A program made the translations under genes and the position numbers. Under the pieces are notes generated by a model, which searched no databases, was not told where the DNA came from, and worked only from the letters and a program-made list of their open reading frames with translations. Of a DNA stretch of 64,000 nt, positions 54,248 through 62,889 are shown piece after piece; within the stretch, counting starts at the first letter, position 1; each line of letters opens with the position of its first letter. Where the stretch lies: positions 372,001 through 436,000 of the forward strand of contig NZ_CP109179.1 in assembly GCF_036248255.1 (NCBI RefSeq), written 5' to 3'. Origin of the DNA: Streptomyces sp. NBC_01717. GTDB taxonomy: Bacteria > Actinomycetota > Actinomycetes > Streptomycetales > Streptomycetaceae.

Positions 54248-55108
54248 ATGCCGACCACCACGTATACCGAGACGGCCCGCGCATGGGTCGCACGCTGGGA
54301 CCGCCAGCAGGAAACCTTTCTACCGCAGCGCGAGGAACAGTTCACCGCGCTGATCGACGTGGTCGAGGAGATCAGCGAGCGACCCGACCCGCTGATACTT
54401 GACCTCGGATGCGGCCCCGGCTCCCTCGGGGCCCGCATCCTCGACCGCATCCCCGGCGCGACCGTCATTTCCGTGGACGCCGACCCGCTCCTGATCGAGC
54501 TGGGGCGTGCAGCGTACGCGGATGTACCGGGGCTCCGGTTCGCCGACGTGGACCTCCGCAACACCGACTGGGCGGACAACCTGGACCTCGACCGGCAGCC
54601 CGACGCCGCACTGAGCACCACCGCGCTGCACTGGCTCCACCCCGCGACACTGACATCGCTGTACGCCGGTCTCGCTGAGCTGCTGCGTCCCGGTGGCATC
54701 CTGGTCAACTGCGACGAGCTTGAACGCGACCGGGGGGCCTCACCTGTCCTTTCGCACCTCGACCGCGCGCTGCTCAGGCGCAGCAAGGGCCGGCTCCGGT
54801 CGCACGAGGACGCCGACAGCTGGTACGGCTGGTGGGAGGAGGTGCAGGCGGAGCCCGTTTTCGCTGCGGCGGTGGCCGAGCGGCGGCGACGCGGGTACGA
54901 CGGCGAGAACCACAGCGATCTCTCCGCGGCCTTCGACATCCACCTCCGAGCCCTCGAACAGGCTGGCTTCTCAGAGGTCGGTACGATCTGGCAGCACGGC
55001 GAGGTCCGGCTGCTGTGCGGTGTGGTCGACTCCCCAAAGAACGTGGTGCCGGGCGACGAGCCGCACACGCACAACCACGCTCACGACGACGCGGGGACCA
55101 CGCCGTGA
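54248..55108 (+). CDS. SAM-dependent methyltransferase (class I)
   Basis: A 286-aa protein with motif I ILDLGCGPGSLG (about 49-60), the acidic end of strand 2 in VISVDAD, an STTALHW motif and LLRPGGIL (motif III). The C-terminus is His-rich (HTHNHAHDD), perhaps a fortuitous metal-binding tail. The GAGGA upstream of ATG 54248 is at good distance. Its TGA overlaps the GTG of the next gene, so the two are coupled. The substrate is unknown; N- or O-methylation of the ligated product is plausible. Confidence 0.85.
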   Translation: MPTTTYTETARAWVARWDRQQETFLPQREEQFTALIDVVEEISERPDPLILDLGCGPGSLGARILDRIPGATVISVDADPLLIELGRAAYADVPGLRFADVDLRNTDWADNLDLDRQPDAALSTTALHWLHPATLTSLYAGLAELLRPGGILVNCDELERDRGASPVLSHLDRALLRRSKGRLRSHEDADSWYGWWEEVQAEPVFAAAVAERRRRGYDGENHSDLSAAFDIHLRALEQAGFSEVGTIWQHGEVRLLCGVVDSPKNVVPGDEPHTHNHAHDDAGTTP

Positions 55109-55896
55109 CGGGGGGCGGGACCAGGCTCCTTGGCCCCACCCCGCGCAACAGTTGGCGGGCCTCGGCCGATGAGGTCGACCTGTGCCGGCTCGTGCTACCC
55201 GCTCAGCCTGTGACCGTGCCCGCCAAGCCCCAGCGCCTCCGCCTCGACCTAGCCCGCACGGCTCTGGTCGTCGTCGACATGCAGAACGACTTCTGCGCAC
55301 CCGAGGGCTGGCTTGCGTCCATCGGTCTCGACGTGTCCGGTGCCGAGAGCCTCGCCGCCGCGATCGCCGGGATGCTGCCCCCGCTGCGTGACGCGGGCGT
55401 GCCGGTGATCTGGCTGAACTGGGGCAGCCGCCCGGACCGCGTGAACATCCCGCCGAACGTTCTGCACGCCTATGATCTGGCCGGCACGGGCGGCGGCATC
55501 GGCTCGGTCCTTCCCGGCGCCGACACCCCGGTGCTGCAGGAGGGCAGCTGGGGAGCAGCCGTGGTGGATGACCTACGGCCGGTGGACGGTGACATCCACG
55601 TCACCAAGCACCGGATGAGCGGCTTCTTCGACACCCCGTTGGACTCGATCCTGCGTAACCTCCGGGTGGACACCCTTCTGTTCACGGGCGTCAACGCGGA
55701 CCAGTGCGTACTTGCGACCCTGACAGACGCGGCCTGCCTGGGCTACGACACAGTGCTGCTGGAGGACGGAGTTGCCACCACGTCCCCCGATTTCTGCCTC
55801 CAGGCCACGCTTTACAACGTCGAGCGCTGCTTCGGCTTCGTCACTCGCGGAGATAGCCTCGTCTCCGCTCTCGCGGACCTCGGGATCGAGAAGTGA
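55105..55896 (+). CDS. Isochorismatase-fold cysteine hydrolase
   Basis: A 263-aa protein with the complete catalytic triad of the superfamily: D58 in VVVDMQNDF, K168 in HVTKHRMSGF and C201 in VNADQCVLAT, with the cis-peptide region before C201. Members hydrolyse amides, carbamates, ureas or vinyl ethers. GTG 55105 overlaps the preceding stop (GTGA). About 40 residues precede the core domain. As the last gene of the operon it may remove a protecting group or cleave an amide in the product. The fold is certain; the substrate is unknown. Confidence 0.86.
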   Translation: MTGGGTRLLGPTPRNSWRASADEVDLCRLVLPAQPVTVPAKPQRLRLDLARTALVVVDMQNDFCAPEGWLASIGLDVSGAESLAAAIAGMLPPLRDAGVPVIWLNWGSRPDRVNIPPNVLHAYDLAGTGGGIGSVLPGADTPVLQEGSWGAAVVDDLRPVDGDIHVTKHRMSGFFDTPLDSILRNLRVDTLLFTGVNADQCVLATLTDAACLGYDTVLLEDGVATTSPDFCLQATLYNVERCFGFVTRGDSLVSALADLGIEK

Positions 55897-55968
55897 ACGA
55901 CGTCTTCCGCATGTTCTTCAACCAGAACCGCAACCCACACACGTCGAAGGGCCCGGTGAGAAGAATGA

Positions 55969-56030
55969 CGAAGCATACGAGATTCGAAGTCGTGAGGGTT
56001 TGCCCCCCAACACGCTTTCCAACTCTGCAC
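55969..56030 (-). pseudogene. tRNA-Ser(GGA) 3'-part remnant
   Basis: The minus strand contains an anticodon loop TTGGAAA with its stem (GCG side), a long variable arm rich in G, and the T arm with TTCGAAT. This is the order seen in Streptomyces tRNA-Ser. The T stem has a C:C mismatch, the acceptor 3' strand is altered (ATGCTTC), and no D arm or 5' acceptor strand lies upstream. It is therefore not a functional tRNA. Such 3' halves are commonly left by site-specific integration. Confidence 0.55.
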
Positions 56031-56108
56031 GTCCCCCGTTCGTCCTGGTTCACGGTCGTCCGTGGACCAGGCTCCTTGGGTTGCTCGCAAGGCGGCTGAA
56101 CGGCCGCG
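56014..56108. repeat. Direct repeat, left copy (pairs with 57006-57098)
   Basis: A segment running from GCTTTCCAACT to GCTGAACGGCCGCG is repeated about 1 kb away at 57006-57098 with scattered differences. The two copies flank the secreted AOC-barrel gene. The left copy includes part of the tRNA-Ser-like sequence. Confidence 0.7.
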
Positions 56109-56206
56109 AACGAGTGCTGTTCTCCGCTGAATCATGAGCAGACGGGCGCGGGAGGGGCACGGCCGGGGAGGTGGCCGAGCCGCTCGGCGAGGCGTCTCCT
56201 ACCGTG

Positions 56207-56698
56207 TCAGTGGCTGAGGTTGAGGTTGAGCTGCGTATCTGTGGCACTGACGTTGACGGCTTGGATGTAGCCGGTGGCTTCGCGGTACTCCCCGGTGCCT
56301 CCGGTGATCGCGAACTTGATGTCGCCGGGGCCGGCAGCGGTAGAGGTGAACCGGCCTTGGAAGGTGATGTCTCCCTCGGCCAGGAGAAGAGAGCCCGTGC
56401 ACTGCAGGTCGAACTCATCATCAGGGGCGGTGCGGGTCATTGTGCAGACCTCACCGTAGTTGCCGACCGGGACGCTGTTACGGAGGAGATCGCCGCTGAC
56501 GACGATTTCGTCCCCTTGGCTGGGCCCAGATGACCCGTCCACATCAATGAAACTGGTCTGGGTCTGTCGCGCGATCAGCTGGGTGGCCTGCATAGACACG
56601 GCACCGGTACTGCTGAAAGCCGATGCCGGCTGAGAGCAAGCAAGGAGGGCAGCCAAGCCGATGGCCGTGCTCAGACCGACATGCTTGAAGTGACGCAC
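56207..56698 (-). CDS. Secreted allene-oxide-cyclase-barrel-like protein
   Basis: A 163-aa protein with a Sec signal peptide (positive start, hydrophobic core GLAALLACS, cleavage after ASA near residue 27). A beta-barrel sequence follows, with Gly/Asp turns, FIDVDGSSGPSQGDEIVVSG and FAITGGTGEYREATGYI. This pattern is that of bacterial proteins with an allene oxide cyclase barrel-like (lipocalin-like) domain, whose function is unknown. GTG 56698 has AGGAG 7 nt upstream. It lies between two direct repeats, so it may have been acquired as a unit. Confidence 0.78.
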   Translation of the reverse strand: MRHFKHVGLSTAIGLAALLACSQPASAFSSTGAVSMQATQLIARQTQTSFIDVDGSSGPSQGDEIVVSGDLLRNSVPVGNYGEVCTMTRTAPDDEFDLQCTGSLLLAEGDITFQGRFTSTAAGPGDIKFAITGGTGEYREATGYIQAVNVSATDTQLNLNLSH

Positions 56699-57356
56699 TC
56701 TGTGCTCCTGTGGGACCTAGGGGGCGGCTCACTGACCAGGCGTCATGTGAGCCAACGGATTCCTAGGGCAGCCTTATGTGGATCGCACGGTACTGCGACC
56801 CGACGCGCTTATCCATTCAGGTGATACGACCGGAGGTGCATGTCCGAGGGACATCAAGGTCGGCTGCACCGGTTTGGCCGGTGTCCTGCCCGGTTTGGGG
56901 TCGGGCGTGATCAGGGAGCCTCCAAAGTGGTCTGATCGCCCCATGTTCGGACACAGGTTGGCCGGGCGCCTCTCCACGGCCGAGATGCCACCTTGGGCGG
57001 CGTCCGCTTTCCAACTGTGCACGGTCCCGTTCGTCCTGGTTCGCCGTCGCCCATGGGCCGGGCGTCTGCACTGCCTGCAGGCGAGCTGAACGGCCGCGTA
57101 CGGCGGCGAGTGAGACTGCTGGCACGCTCAGCCGACAGCCGTAGGCCCGAAGCTCGTTCAAGTCGGGACAGATGGGCTGACACCCGCTTGTGACCAAAAA
57201 TCACGCCATCGACGGTCAGCTGGAAAGGCCACACAGAACCGCGCTGACGCACCGTCATAAAATTTCACCGCCCGGGATCTACACGCATAGACCGCCCGGG
57301 CCCATCATGTGCGCGAGCCCACCCCTCTCAACTCCTCACCCTAGGAGCAGAAGCCC
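56699..57356. other. Intergenic region containing the right direct repeat
   Basis: No gene was recognised. The region contains the leader of the AOC-barrel gene, the right-hand repeat (57006-57098) and the leader of the HNH nuclease gene, with AGGAG 9 nt before its ATG. Confidence 0.45.
57006..57098. repeat. Direct repeat, right copy (pairs with 56014-56108)
   Basis: The second copy of the roughly 95-bp repeat. Similarity begins at the GCTTTCCAACT edge and ends after GAACGGCCGCG; outside these limits the two copies are unrelated. That pattern suits insertion-site duplication or recombination at a tRNA-Ser-derived site. Confidence 0.7.
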
Positions 57357-57998
57357 ATGCGCACCAGAGAGCGCCGCAGCATCCTCACCACCCTCGTAGC
57401 AGCCGCCACCACTGCCCTCACCATCTTCGGCACCACCCCCGCACAGGCAGCACTGCCCACCCCGGTCAGCGCTGCCACCGCCCGCTCCTACCTTGCCTCC
57501 CTAACCGTGTCAGCCGAGCACTCCAGAACCGGCTACAGCCGCGACCTGTTCCCCCACTGGATCACCATCAGCGGCACCTGCGACACCCGCGAGACCGTCC
57601 TCAAGCGCGACGGCACGAGCGTCGTCACCAACTCCTCCTGTACCGCCACAAGTGGCAGCTGGTACTCCCCCTACGACGGAGCCACCTGGTCCGCCGCCTC
57701 CGATGTCGACATCGACCACCTCATCCCCCTCGCCGAGGCGTGGGATTCGGGCGCCGACAACTGGACCACGTCCAAGCGGCAGGCGCTCGCCAACGACCTC
57801 ACCCGCCCCCAACTGCTCGCGGTCACCGACAACGTCAACCAGTCCAAAGGCGACCAGGACCCCGCCACCTGGTGGCCCTCCCGCACCGCCTACCGCTGCA
57901 CCTACGCCCGTGCCTGGGTCCAGGTGAAGTACTACTACGGACTCTCGGTCGACTCCGCCGAGAAAAGCGCCCTGTCCTCAGTCCTCAACGGTTGCTGA
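57357..57998 (+). CDS. Secreted HNH endonuclease family protein (DUF1524)
   Basis: A 213-aa protein with an N-terminal signal peptide (RTRERR, hydrophobic core, cleavage after AQA near residue 31) and a mature GmrSD/DUF1524-type HNH domain. The core DIDHLIPLAEAW carries the catalytic His at 121, followed by NDLTRPQLLAVTDNVNQSKG with the conserved Asn residues. Four Cys (near 75, 95, 181 and at the C-terminus) could form two disulfides in the secreted enzyme. It is likely an extracellular nuclease, for nutrient scavenging or competition. AGGAG precedes ATG 57357. A hairpin follows the stop codon. Confidence 0.88.
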   Translation: MRTRERRSILTTLVAAATTALTIFGTTPAQAALPTPVSAATARSYLASLTVSAEHSRTGYSRDLFPHWITISGTCDTRETVLKRDGTSVVTNSSCTATSGSWYSPYDGATWSAASDVDIDHLIPLAEAWDSGADNWTTSKRQALANDLTRPQLLAVTDNVNQSKGDQDPATWWPSRTAYRCTYARAWVQVKYYYGLSVDSAEKSALSSVLNGC

Positions 57999-58029
57999 CT
58001 GCCCCAAACTCTCGTTCAACAGCAGTGCA

Positions 58030-58061
58030 TCCGTCCCGCTGGAAGCATCCGGTGGGACGGA
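58030..58061 (+). terminator. Hairpin downstream of HNH nuclease gene
   Basis: TCCGTCCC and GGGACGGA form a perfect 8-bp stem with a 16-nt loop, 31 bp after the nuclease stop codon. There is no T-run, as is usual for Streptomyces terminators. Confidence 0.55.
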
Positions 58062-58106
58062 ACGAGGGGGCCGACCTGGCCTTTTCCCGTCGTTCGCCGA
58101 CCTGGG

Positions 58107-58619
58107 ATGTCAGGCCCTGGCCCGTTGGATCGGCTAGCGCAGCAGCTGGGAGTGCGCCCCGCCTTACCGACGAAGCAGACGGCGGGCGAGTACCGCCGGG
58201 GCTCAGGGGCCGGCGACGACCGTCTGTGGGGCGTCAACCGCAGCAACAAGGGCGCCGGGAACGCGCTGGCGGCGCTGAAAACAACCGGCGGCGCGTCGCC
58301 CAGGACGCCGCTCGCCGCCATTACGACCACGCCCGGCACGCGGGTGGGCGCGGCGTGGCGGCATTCCAACGAGAAGAGCCGGGCCTACTACAACCAGCGC
58401 GCCGCGGGTCTACGGGGCGCTGCTGGCCGACATCGACGCCGGGCTCGGCACGGCCGGCGACCACGGCATCTTCGTCATGGGCTGGGGCGGGTCGGATCTC
58501 ACCTACCAGCGCGAGCATCGCAAGCTGAAACTGACCGCCCGGTGGGTGGCGGCGAGCTGGCCCTCCGCGTCGCGGCCGACGCCGCCGCCGAGTTTCTGGA
58601 ACAGAAGTACCCGTTATGA
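58107..58619 (+). pseudogene. Frameshifted gene of unknown family
   Basis: Pieces with strong codon bias lie in different plus-strand frames: AYYNQRAAG near 58,385, then YGALLADIDAGLGTAGDHGI and FVMGWGGSDLTYQREHR. The end is ELALRVAADAAAEFLEQKYP with TGA at 58617-58619, overlapping the end of the convergent SpoIIE gene. Joined, they would form one continuous protein, so this is a broken gene with at least two frameshifts. I do not recognise the family. Confidence 0.5.
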
Positions 58620-60740
58620 GGAGGGCGGCGGTGCGGTGACGGGTTCGGGAAGTGCTTGCTCGGCCCAGATGATCTTTCCGTGTCGGGTGGGGCGGGTGCC
58701 CCAGCGCTGGGTGAGCTGTCCTGTGAGGAACAGGCCGCGGCCGCCTTCATCGTCTTCCTCGGCGCGGCGTAGCTGTGGGGCTGTGCTGCTGGTGTCGGAG
58801 ACTTCGCAGGTCAGTGTCTGGTCTCGGATCAGGCGTAGGCCGATGGTTCCGTTGGAGTAGCGCAGTGCGTTGGTGACTAGTTCGCTGACGACTAGTTCGG
58901 TGGTGGGGGTGAGGTCGTTGAGGTTCCAGGCGGCGAGCTGGTCGGCGGTGTACTTGCGTGCCTGGGCCACGTGCTCGGGCGAGGGTTGCAGGGTCCAGGA
59001 CGCCAGTTGCTCGGGGCCGAGGGTGCGGGTTTTTGCCAGCAGCAGGGTCGCGCCGGGCTCAGGGGGCTGGGGGGTCAGGATGTCCATGAGGGTGTTGCAG
59101 GTTTCCTGGAGTGAGGCGGTGTCGGACGTGAAGAGGGCCTGGACCTGGGCCAGGGTCTGGGTGGTTTTCTGCGGCGTGCGGTCGTTGTGTTGGGCGGCGC
59201 TGGTGAGGATGAGGACGGTGCCTTTGGGCAGTTCGTGTTCCGTTGTCTGGTAGGTGGGTCGTCCCTGGCCGAGGGCTGGTCCTTGCGGGGTGTCGGCGAG
59301 CTGCACGGTGCCGTCCGGGCGGACGAAGACCGGTGGCTGGTGGCCTGCCGCCGACAGGGTGCAGTGCCGCGTGACGGGGTCGTAGATGGCATAGGTGCAG
59401 GTGGCTCCCACGGTCGCGGTGCGCGGTCCGGCTTCCGGGGTGGGGTGTTCCTGACCGCTGAGCCAGGTGACGAGCTCGTGCAGGCGTTGAAGAAGTTCGT
59501 CCGGTTCCAGGTTCAGAGCGGCCAGGGCGCCGATGGCGGCTCTCAGTTCGCCCATGGCAGCTGTGGCGCGGATGCCGTCGCCGGTGACGGTGCCGGCCGC
59601 CAGGGCGACCCGAGCGCCGGGCAGGGGGATGACGTCGGCCCAGTCGCCGCCGAAGCTGGAGGGCGGATAGCAGTGTGCGATCTCCACGGCGCTGTGGGTC
59701 GGGGCTTCGAGGGGCCTGAGGCTCATCTGGAGGATGCGGGCGGCCGAGCGGCCACGGCTGTAGAGCCGCGCATTGTCCAGGCACAGTGCGGTGTGGGCAG
59801 CCAGCTGCTTGGCGAGGGCGAGGTCGTCGTCCTCGTATGCGTCTGGGGAGCGCCAGCGGTAGAAGCAAGCGAGGCCCAGAACGAGGCCGCGGGCACACAG
59901 CGGAACCACGATCATCGAGCGCACCTGGACGGCTGTCAGCAGCCGGTAGCGAAACGGGTCGTCGGCCAGCCAGGCGGCGTCCGCGTCCAACTTGCTGATC
60001 AGGCAGGGACGAAGGTCTGCCATGGCCTGACGGTATGGCGATCCGGCCGGGAAGCTGCCGATTTCTCCGGCCATGGGGATCCGTGAGTCCTTGATGTCGT
60101 GCATCGAGTGCCAGCCCGCGCGCCGCAGCGCGATGCCCTCGATCAGCGGTCCGGGCTCAGGAGCCTCGCCGCGCAGCACTGGGTCAAGGAGGTCAACCGT
60201 GGTGGTGTCAGCGAAATCCGGGACGGCCGCTTCGGCCAGCTCCTGCGCCGTTTGAAAGACGTCCAGCGTCGTGCCGATCCGGGTGCTGACCCGGTGCAGC
60301 AGAGCCAGCCGCGCCTGGGCCTGGTAGCGCTCGGTGACATCCACGATCACTGTGGCCACCCCCAGGGGCCGCCCTCGCGCGTTATTCAGCCGGAACCAGG
60401 AGACCGCCGCAGTGACCTCGGCATACGGCTCGTAGGGGGACCGCAGCGTCACCAGGACATCGCGCCTGGGCGTGCCGGTTTCCAGCACCTCACGAACCAG
60501 GGCCTCGATGCCTTCAGCCTCTTCCAGACCACAGGCGCTCAGCGCCTCCGACAGCGTGCAGCCGAGGAGTTCCTCGATCGGGAAGGCTTGGATGTGGCGC
60601 GCAGCGGAGTTGAAGTACACGAGGCGCAGCCCGGTATCCAGAATGTGCAGGCCGATCGGGGACTCGGTGAACAGGGCGGTCAGAAGCGCATCACCCACGT
60701 CACCACCGGGACGACCCGGAATATCCCGCGGAGCGCTCAC
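58614..60740 (-). CDS. PAS-GAF-SpoIIE-HATPase regulator with degenerate phosphatase site
   Basis: A 708-aa cytoplasmic protein with a PAS domain (about 20-150), a GAF domain (about 155-335), a PP2C/SpoIIE domain (about 345-575) and a C-terminal RsbW-like HATPase (about 590-700; VVSELVTNALRYS, GGRGLFLTGQL). The family usually regulates anti-anti-sigma factors by dephosphorylation and kinase activity. Here the first metal Asp is present (GGDWADV, 363-369). The second motif, normally GDVxGHG, reads GTVTGDG (about 383), the YTDGLxE motif reads TSAAQHN (about 509) and the terminal Asp motif is replaced by PGATLLL. So the PP2C domain looks metal-deficient while the HATPase seems intact. GTG 60740 has AGGAAGG upstream. 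Confidence 0.87.
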   Translation of the reverse strand: MSAPRDIPGRPGGDVGDALLTALFTESPIGLHILDTGLRLVYFNSAARHIQAFPIEELLGCTLSEALSACGLEEAEGIEALVREVLETGTPRRDVLVTLRSPYEPYAEVTAAVSWFRLNNARGRPLGVATVIVDVTERYQAQARLALLHRVSTRIGTTLDVFQTAQELAEAAVPDFADTTTVDLLDPVLRGEAPEPGPLIEGIALRRAGWHSMHDIKDSRIPMAGEIGSFPAGSPYRQAMADLRPCLISKLDADAAWLADDPFRYRLLTAVQVRSMIVVPLCARGLVLGLACFYRWRSPDAYEDDDLALAKQLAAHTALCLDNARLYSRGRSAARILQMSLRPLEAPTHSAVEIAHCYPPSSFGGDWADVIPLPGARVALAAGTVTGDGIRATAAMGELRAAIGALAALNLEPDELLQRLHELVTWLSGQEHPTPEAGPRTATVGATCTYAIYDPVTRHCTLSAAGHQPPVFVRPDGTVQLADTPQGPALGQGRPTYQTTEHELPKGTVLILTSAAQHNDRTPQKTTQTLAQVQALFTSDTASLQETCNTLMDILTPQPPEPGATLLLAKTRTLGPEQLASWTLQPSPEHVAQARKYTADQLAAWNLNDLTPTTELVVSELVTNALRYSNGTIGLRLIRDQTLTCEVSDTSSTAPQLRRAEEDDEGGRGLFLTGQLTQRWGTRPTRHGKIIWAEQALPEPVTAPPPSS

Positions 60741-61055
60741 GGTAATCCTTCCTGCTGTAGGTGGCAGGCTTCGGCGCCTGCCCTATCCCCTGAATGATTT
60801 CATTCCAGACAGATTGTTATGAAGCAGAACAATCAGCCCCCTCCTCTGCCTCGCCCGCCGACGAGCAGACGCCCTCATCGCGATGCTCCGCGACGGCACC
60901 TTGCACGAATCTCAACCTGCCCCATCACCTTGACCAAACCCATAGGCCCCCGGGAGCGGCCGTGTTTCATAGGTGGTCAACCTGGCGGCGCTGGCGGAGG
61001 AGCTGAAGCGAGCGATGTCGACCTCGAGTTCCCGCGTGGCGAGCTCAAGGGCTCG

Positions 61056-61076
61056 CACGACCCCTCCGGGGTCGTG
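61056..61076. terminator. Strong palindromic hairpin
   Basis: CACGACCCC and GGGGTCGTG are perfectly complementary with a 3-nt loop. The stem is symmetric and would work on either strand. It may be a terminator, or an operator for the SpoIIE-type gene, whose start is about 315 bp away. Confidence 0.45.
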
Positions 61077-61218
61077 TTCACCGGTCGCACGCCCAGGGCA
61101 GCGGGCGCGCGCCTCGAACTGCCCATCGATCACCGGCGACGACGTCTGACCGATCCATTAGGGCGTGGATCGGAGCGGCTACCGGCCATCAACTGCTGTA
61201 TGCGGGACAGTGAACGAG

Positions 61219-61246
61219 CTGTCTCCATCCCTCCGTGGAGAGACAG
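61219..61246 (-). terminator. Hairpin 1 downstream of alpha/beta hydrolase gene
   Basis: CTGTCTC pairs with GAGACAG across a 14-nt loop, with an alternative inner stem CTCCA/TGGAG. It lies directly beside a second hairpin. Confidence 0.4.
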
Positions 61247-61250
61247 AACC

Positions 61251-61291
61251 GAAGCCCTCGGAGGCGGCCGTCACAACCCTCTGAGGGCTTC
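61251..61291 (-). terminator. Hairpin 2 downstream of alpha/beta hydrolase gene
   Basis: GAAGCCCTC and GAGGGCTTC are perfectly complementary (9 bp) with a 23-nt loop, about 135 bp after the hydrolase stop codon. It forms a pair with the adjacent hairpin 1. Confidence 0.45.
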
Positions 61292-61425
61292 GCTGATCCC
61301 CTGTTCAGCACCATGCCGAGCGCTGCAGGTTCCATCTGCCGCTCGCTAGAACCAAGGTTGGGCAGGCTGGTCAGAGCGCGGATCGTTGAAGGGGGATGGC
61401 GGCCCCGGTCGGCGCGTGACGCGGA

Positions 61426-62631
61426 TTAGTCGGCGATTTGCTCGATGAGCCAGGTGCACAGCTCTTCGGTGATGGCTGTGTGCGCGGTGGTCGTGGACGA
61501 ACAGAGGAAGCCGCCTAGCTCGCTCTCCTGCGGTTCCAGTCCGTTGATGTCCGCGTACAGGTCGTCCTGCTTCTCGATGTCGCGGATCGCGACCGCGCTG
61601 ACCGAGGGGACGAAGCACACGTCCTCGTGCCGTAGGTCCGCGTTGCCGCCGAGCTTCTCCATCGTCTCGGCGAGAATCTTGTAGGTGTGCAGGGTTCCGC
61701 CCGGCGCGCCGTCCACTTCCGGGAAGCCGCTGGTCGTGATGGTCTTCTCGGCCTTCGGGAACCTCCGGTTCAGGTATGCGGCCGTCACGTCGTCGCCCTG
61801 AGCCTGAGTGTAGAAGGTGGTGCCCGGGTAGATCCGGTCGATGCGCAGCGCGACCTCGCCGGGCTTCAGGTTCGGCAGGCCGACCCCGTCGGCGCGACCA
61901 TTCGCCACGCCGATCGTCCTCGGGATCTGCGGCCACCTGCCAACCCGGTCCAGGGCGGCCAGGAACTCCGAGCGCTCAGCAGCGATGCAGATCTTGCCGG
62001 TGTCCTTGTCGTAGTGCCGCCACAGCATCTGGCGTGCGGCCGGGCTGTTCATCTGCTTCGCGAAGGCGTTCGGGAGCGGGACGAAGTGGGAGAACGCCTG
62101 CACGCCGAGTGGGATGGAAGCGCCGTGGTGCGGGCTGTCGTAGGAGAAGTACAGCCCGGTCCGGTGATTTACCCCGTGCGTCTCCAGTTTTGCGAGGGCA
62201 TAGCGGGTGACGATGCCGCCCATGCTGAAGCCGCCCACGACCAGGCGGGCGTCGCCCAGCTGCTCGGAGATTGCCCGCATGATGGCGGCCTCGGCCGCCT
62301 GCGCGTTGTCCAGGATCGAGGCGCTGCGCTCATTGAAGCCGAGTAGGATCACGTCCCTGCCGCGCTGGCGCAGCTCGCTGATGAACGAGTAGCCGCTCTC
62401 CAGCCCGTGGTAGAGCACGTCGAGTTTGCTCCGGCCGAGGTTGAAGCCGTCGGCCATGATCACGGGTCGGACGAGACCGCTGCCGTTACCCTCGCGGGGG
62501 AACACCCAGGCGAAGCCGTTGGGCAGGGTCCACTCCTCGTGCTCCGGTACCTGGATCGTTCCGGCGGGTTCGACGGTCAGCGGACCGCCGAGAGTGAACG
62601 AACCAACATTCGGCTCGGTCGTCTCGGACAT
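61426..62631 (-). CDS. Alpha/beta hydrolase, lipase-like (cytoplasmic)
   Basis: A 401-aa protein with the nucleophile elbow GFSMGG (Ser136), an upstream strand [12 protein letters not shown] (about 55-66, oxyanion region) and YDSPHHGAS (about 168-176), as in PGAP1/DUF676-like lipases. A C-terminal region of about 150 residues follows. No signal peptide is present. AGGAG lies 8 nt before ATG 62631. The substrate is probably an ester, otherwise unknown. It is a single-gene unit with hairpins downstream. Confidence 0.82.
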   Translation of the reverse strand: MSETTEPNVGSFTLGGPLTVEPAGTIQVPEHEEWTLPNGFAWVFPREGNGSGLVRPVIMADGFNLGRSKLDVLYHGLESGYSFISELRQRGRDVILLGFNERSASILDNAQAAEAAIMRAISEQLGDARLVVGGFSMGGIVTRYALAKLETHGVNHRTGLYFSYDSPHHGASIPLGVQAFSHFVPLPNAFAKQMNSPAARQMLWRHYDKDTGKICIAAERSEFLAALDRVGRWPQIPRTIGVANGRADGVGLPNLKPGEVALRIDRIYPGTTFYTQAQGDDVTAAYLNRRFPKAEKTITTSGFPEVDGAPGGTLHTYKILAETMEKLGGNADLRHEDVCFVPSVSAVAIRDIEKQDDLYADINGLEPQESELGGFLCSSTTTAHTAITEELCTWLIEQIAD

Positions 62632-62889
62632 GGTCGTGCTCCTTGCGGAAGGGGGGTGGGTGCGACGACGTCATCATGGGGGGCGATCCGGGCGCATCAC
62701 TCTTTTGATCTGCGGGTTTCACCACATCTGATGGACTGCGCAAGGGAAGTGTTTAGTGCGTTTGGCATGTGCCGTTGGCCTGTTCTCATCGCTCGTCCGT
62801 TCCAGGCCTAAAGCCGAGAAGGCTCGGGACACCGTCGAGGAAACCCATTCGTGACGCAACCAGGAGCGCCGAGCCGTAGGGCCTGCGGT

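Larger units (their letters stand above)
60741..61425. other. Intergenic region with clustered hairpins
   Basis: No convincing gene on either strand. It contains the leader of the SpoIIE-type gene and three stem-loops listed separately, all downstream of the alpha/beta hydrolase gene. Confidence 0.5.

Noticed and set aside
55969..56030. Functional tRNA-Ser gene
   Set aside because: No 5' acceptor strand or D arm is present, the T stem has a C:C mismatch and the acceptor 3' strand is changed.
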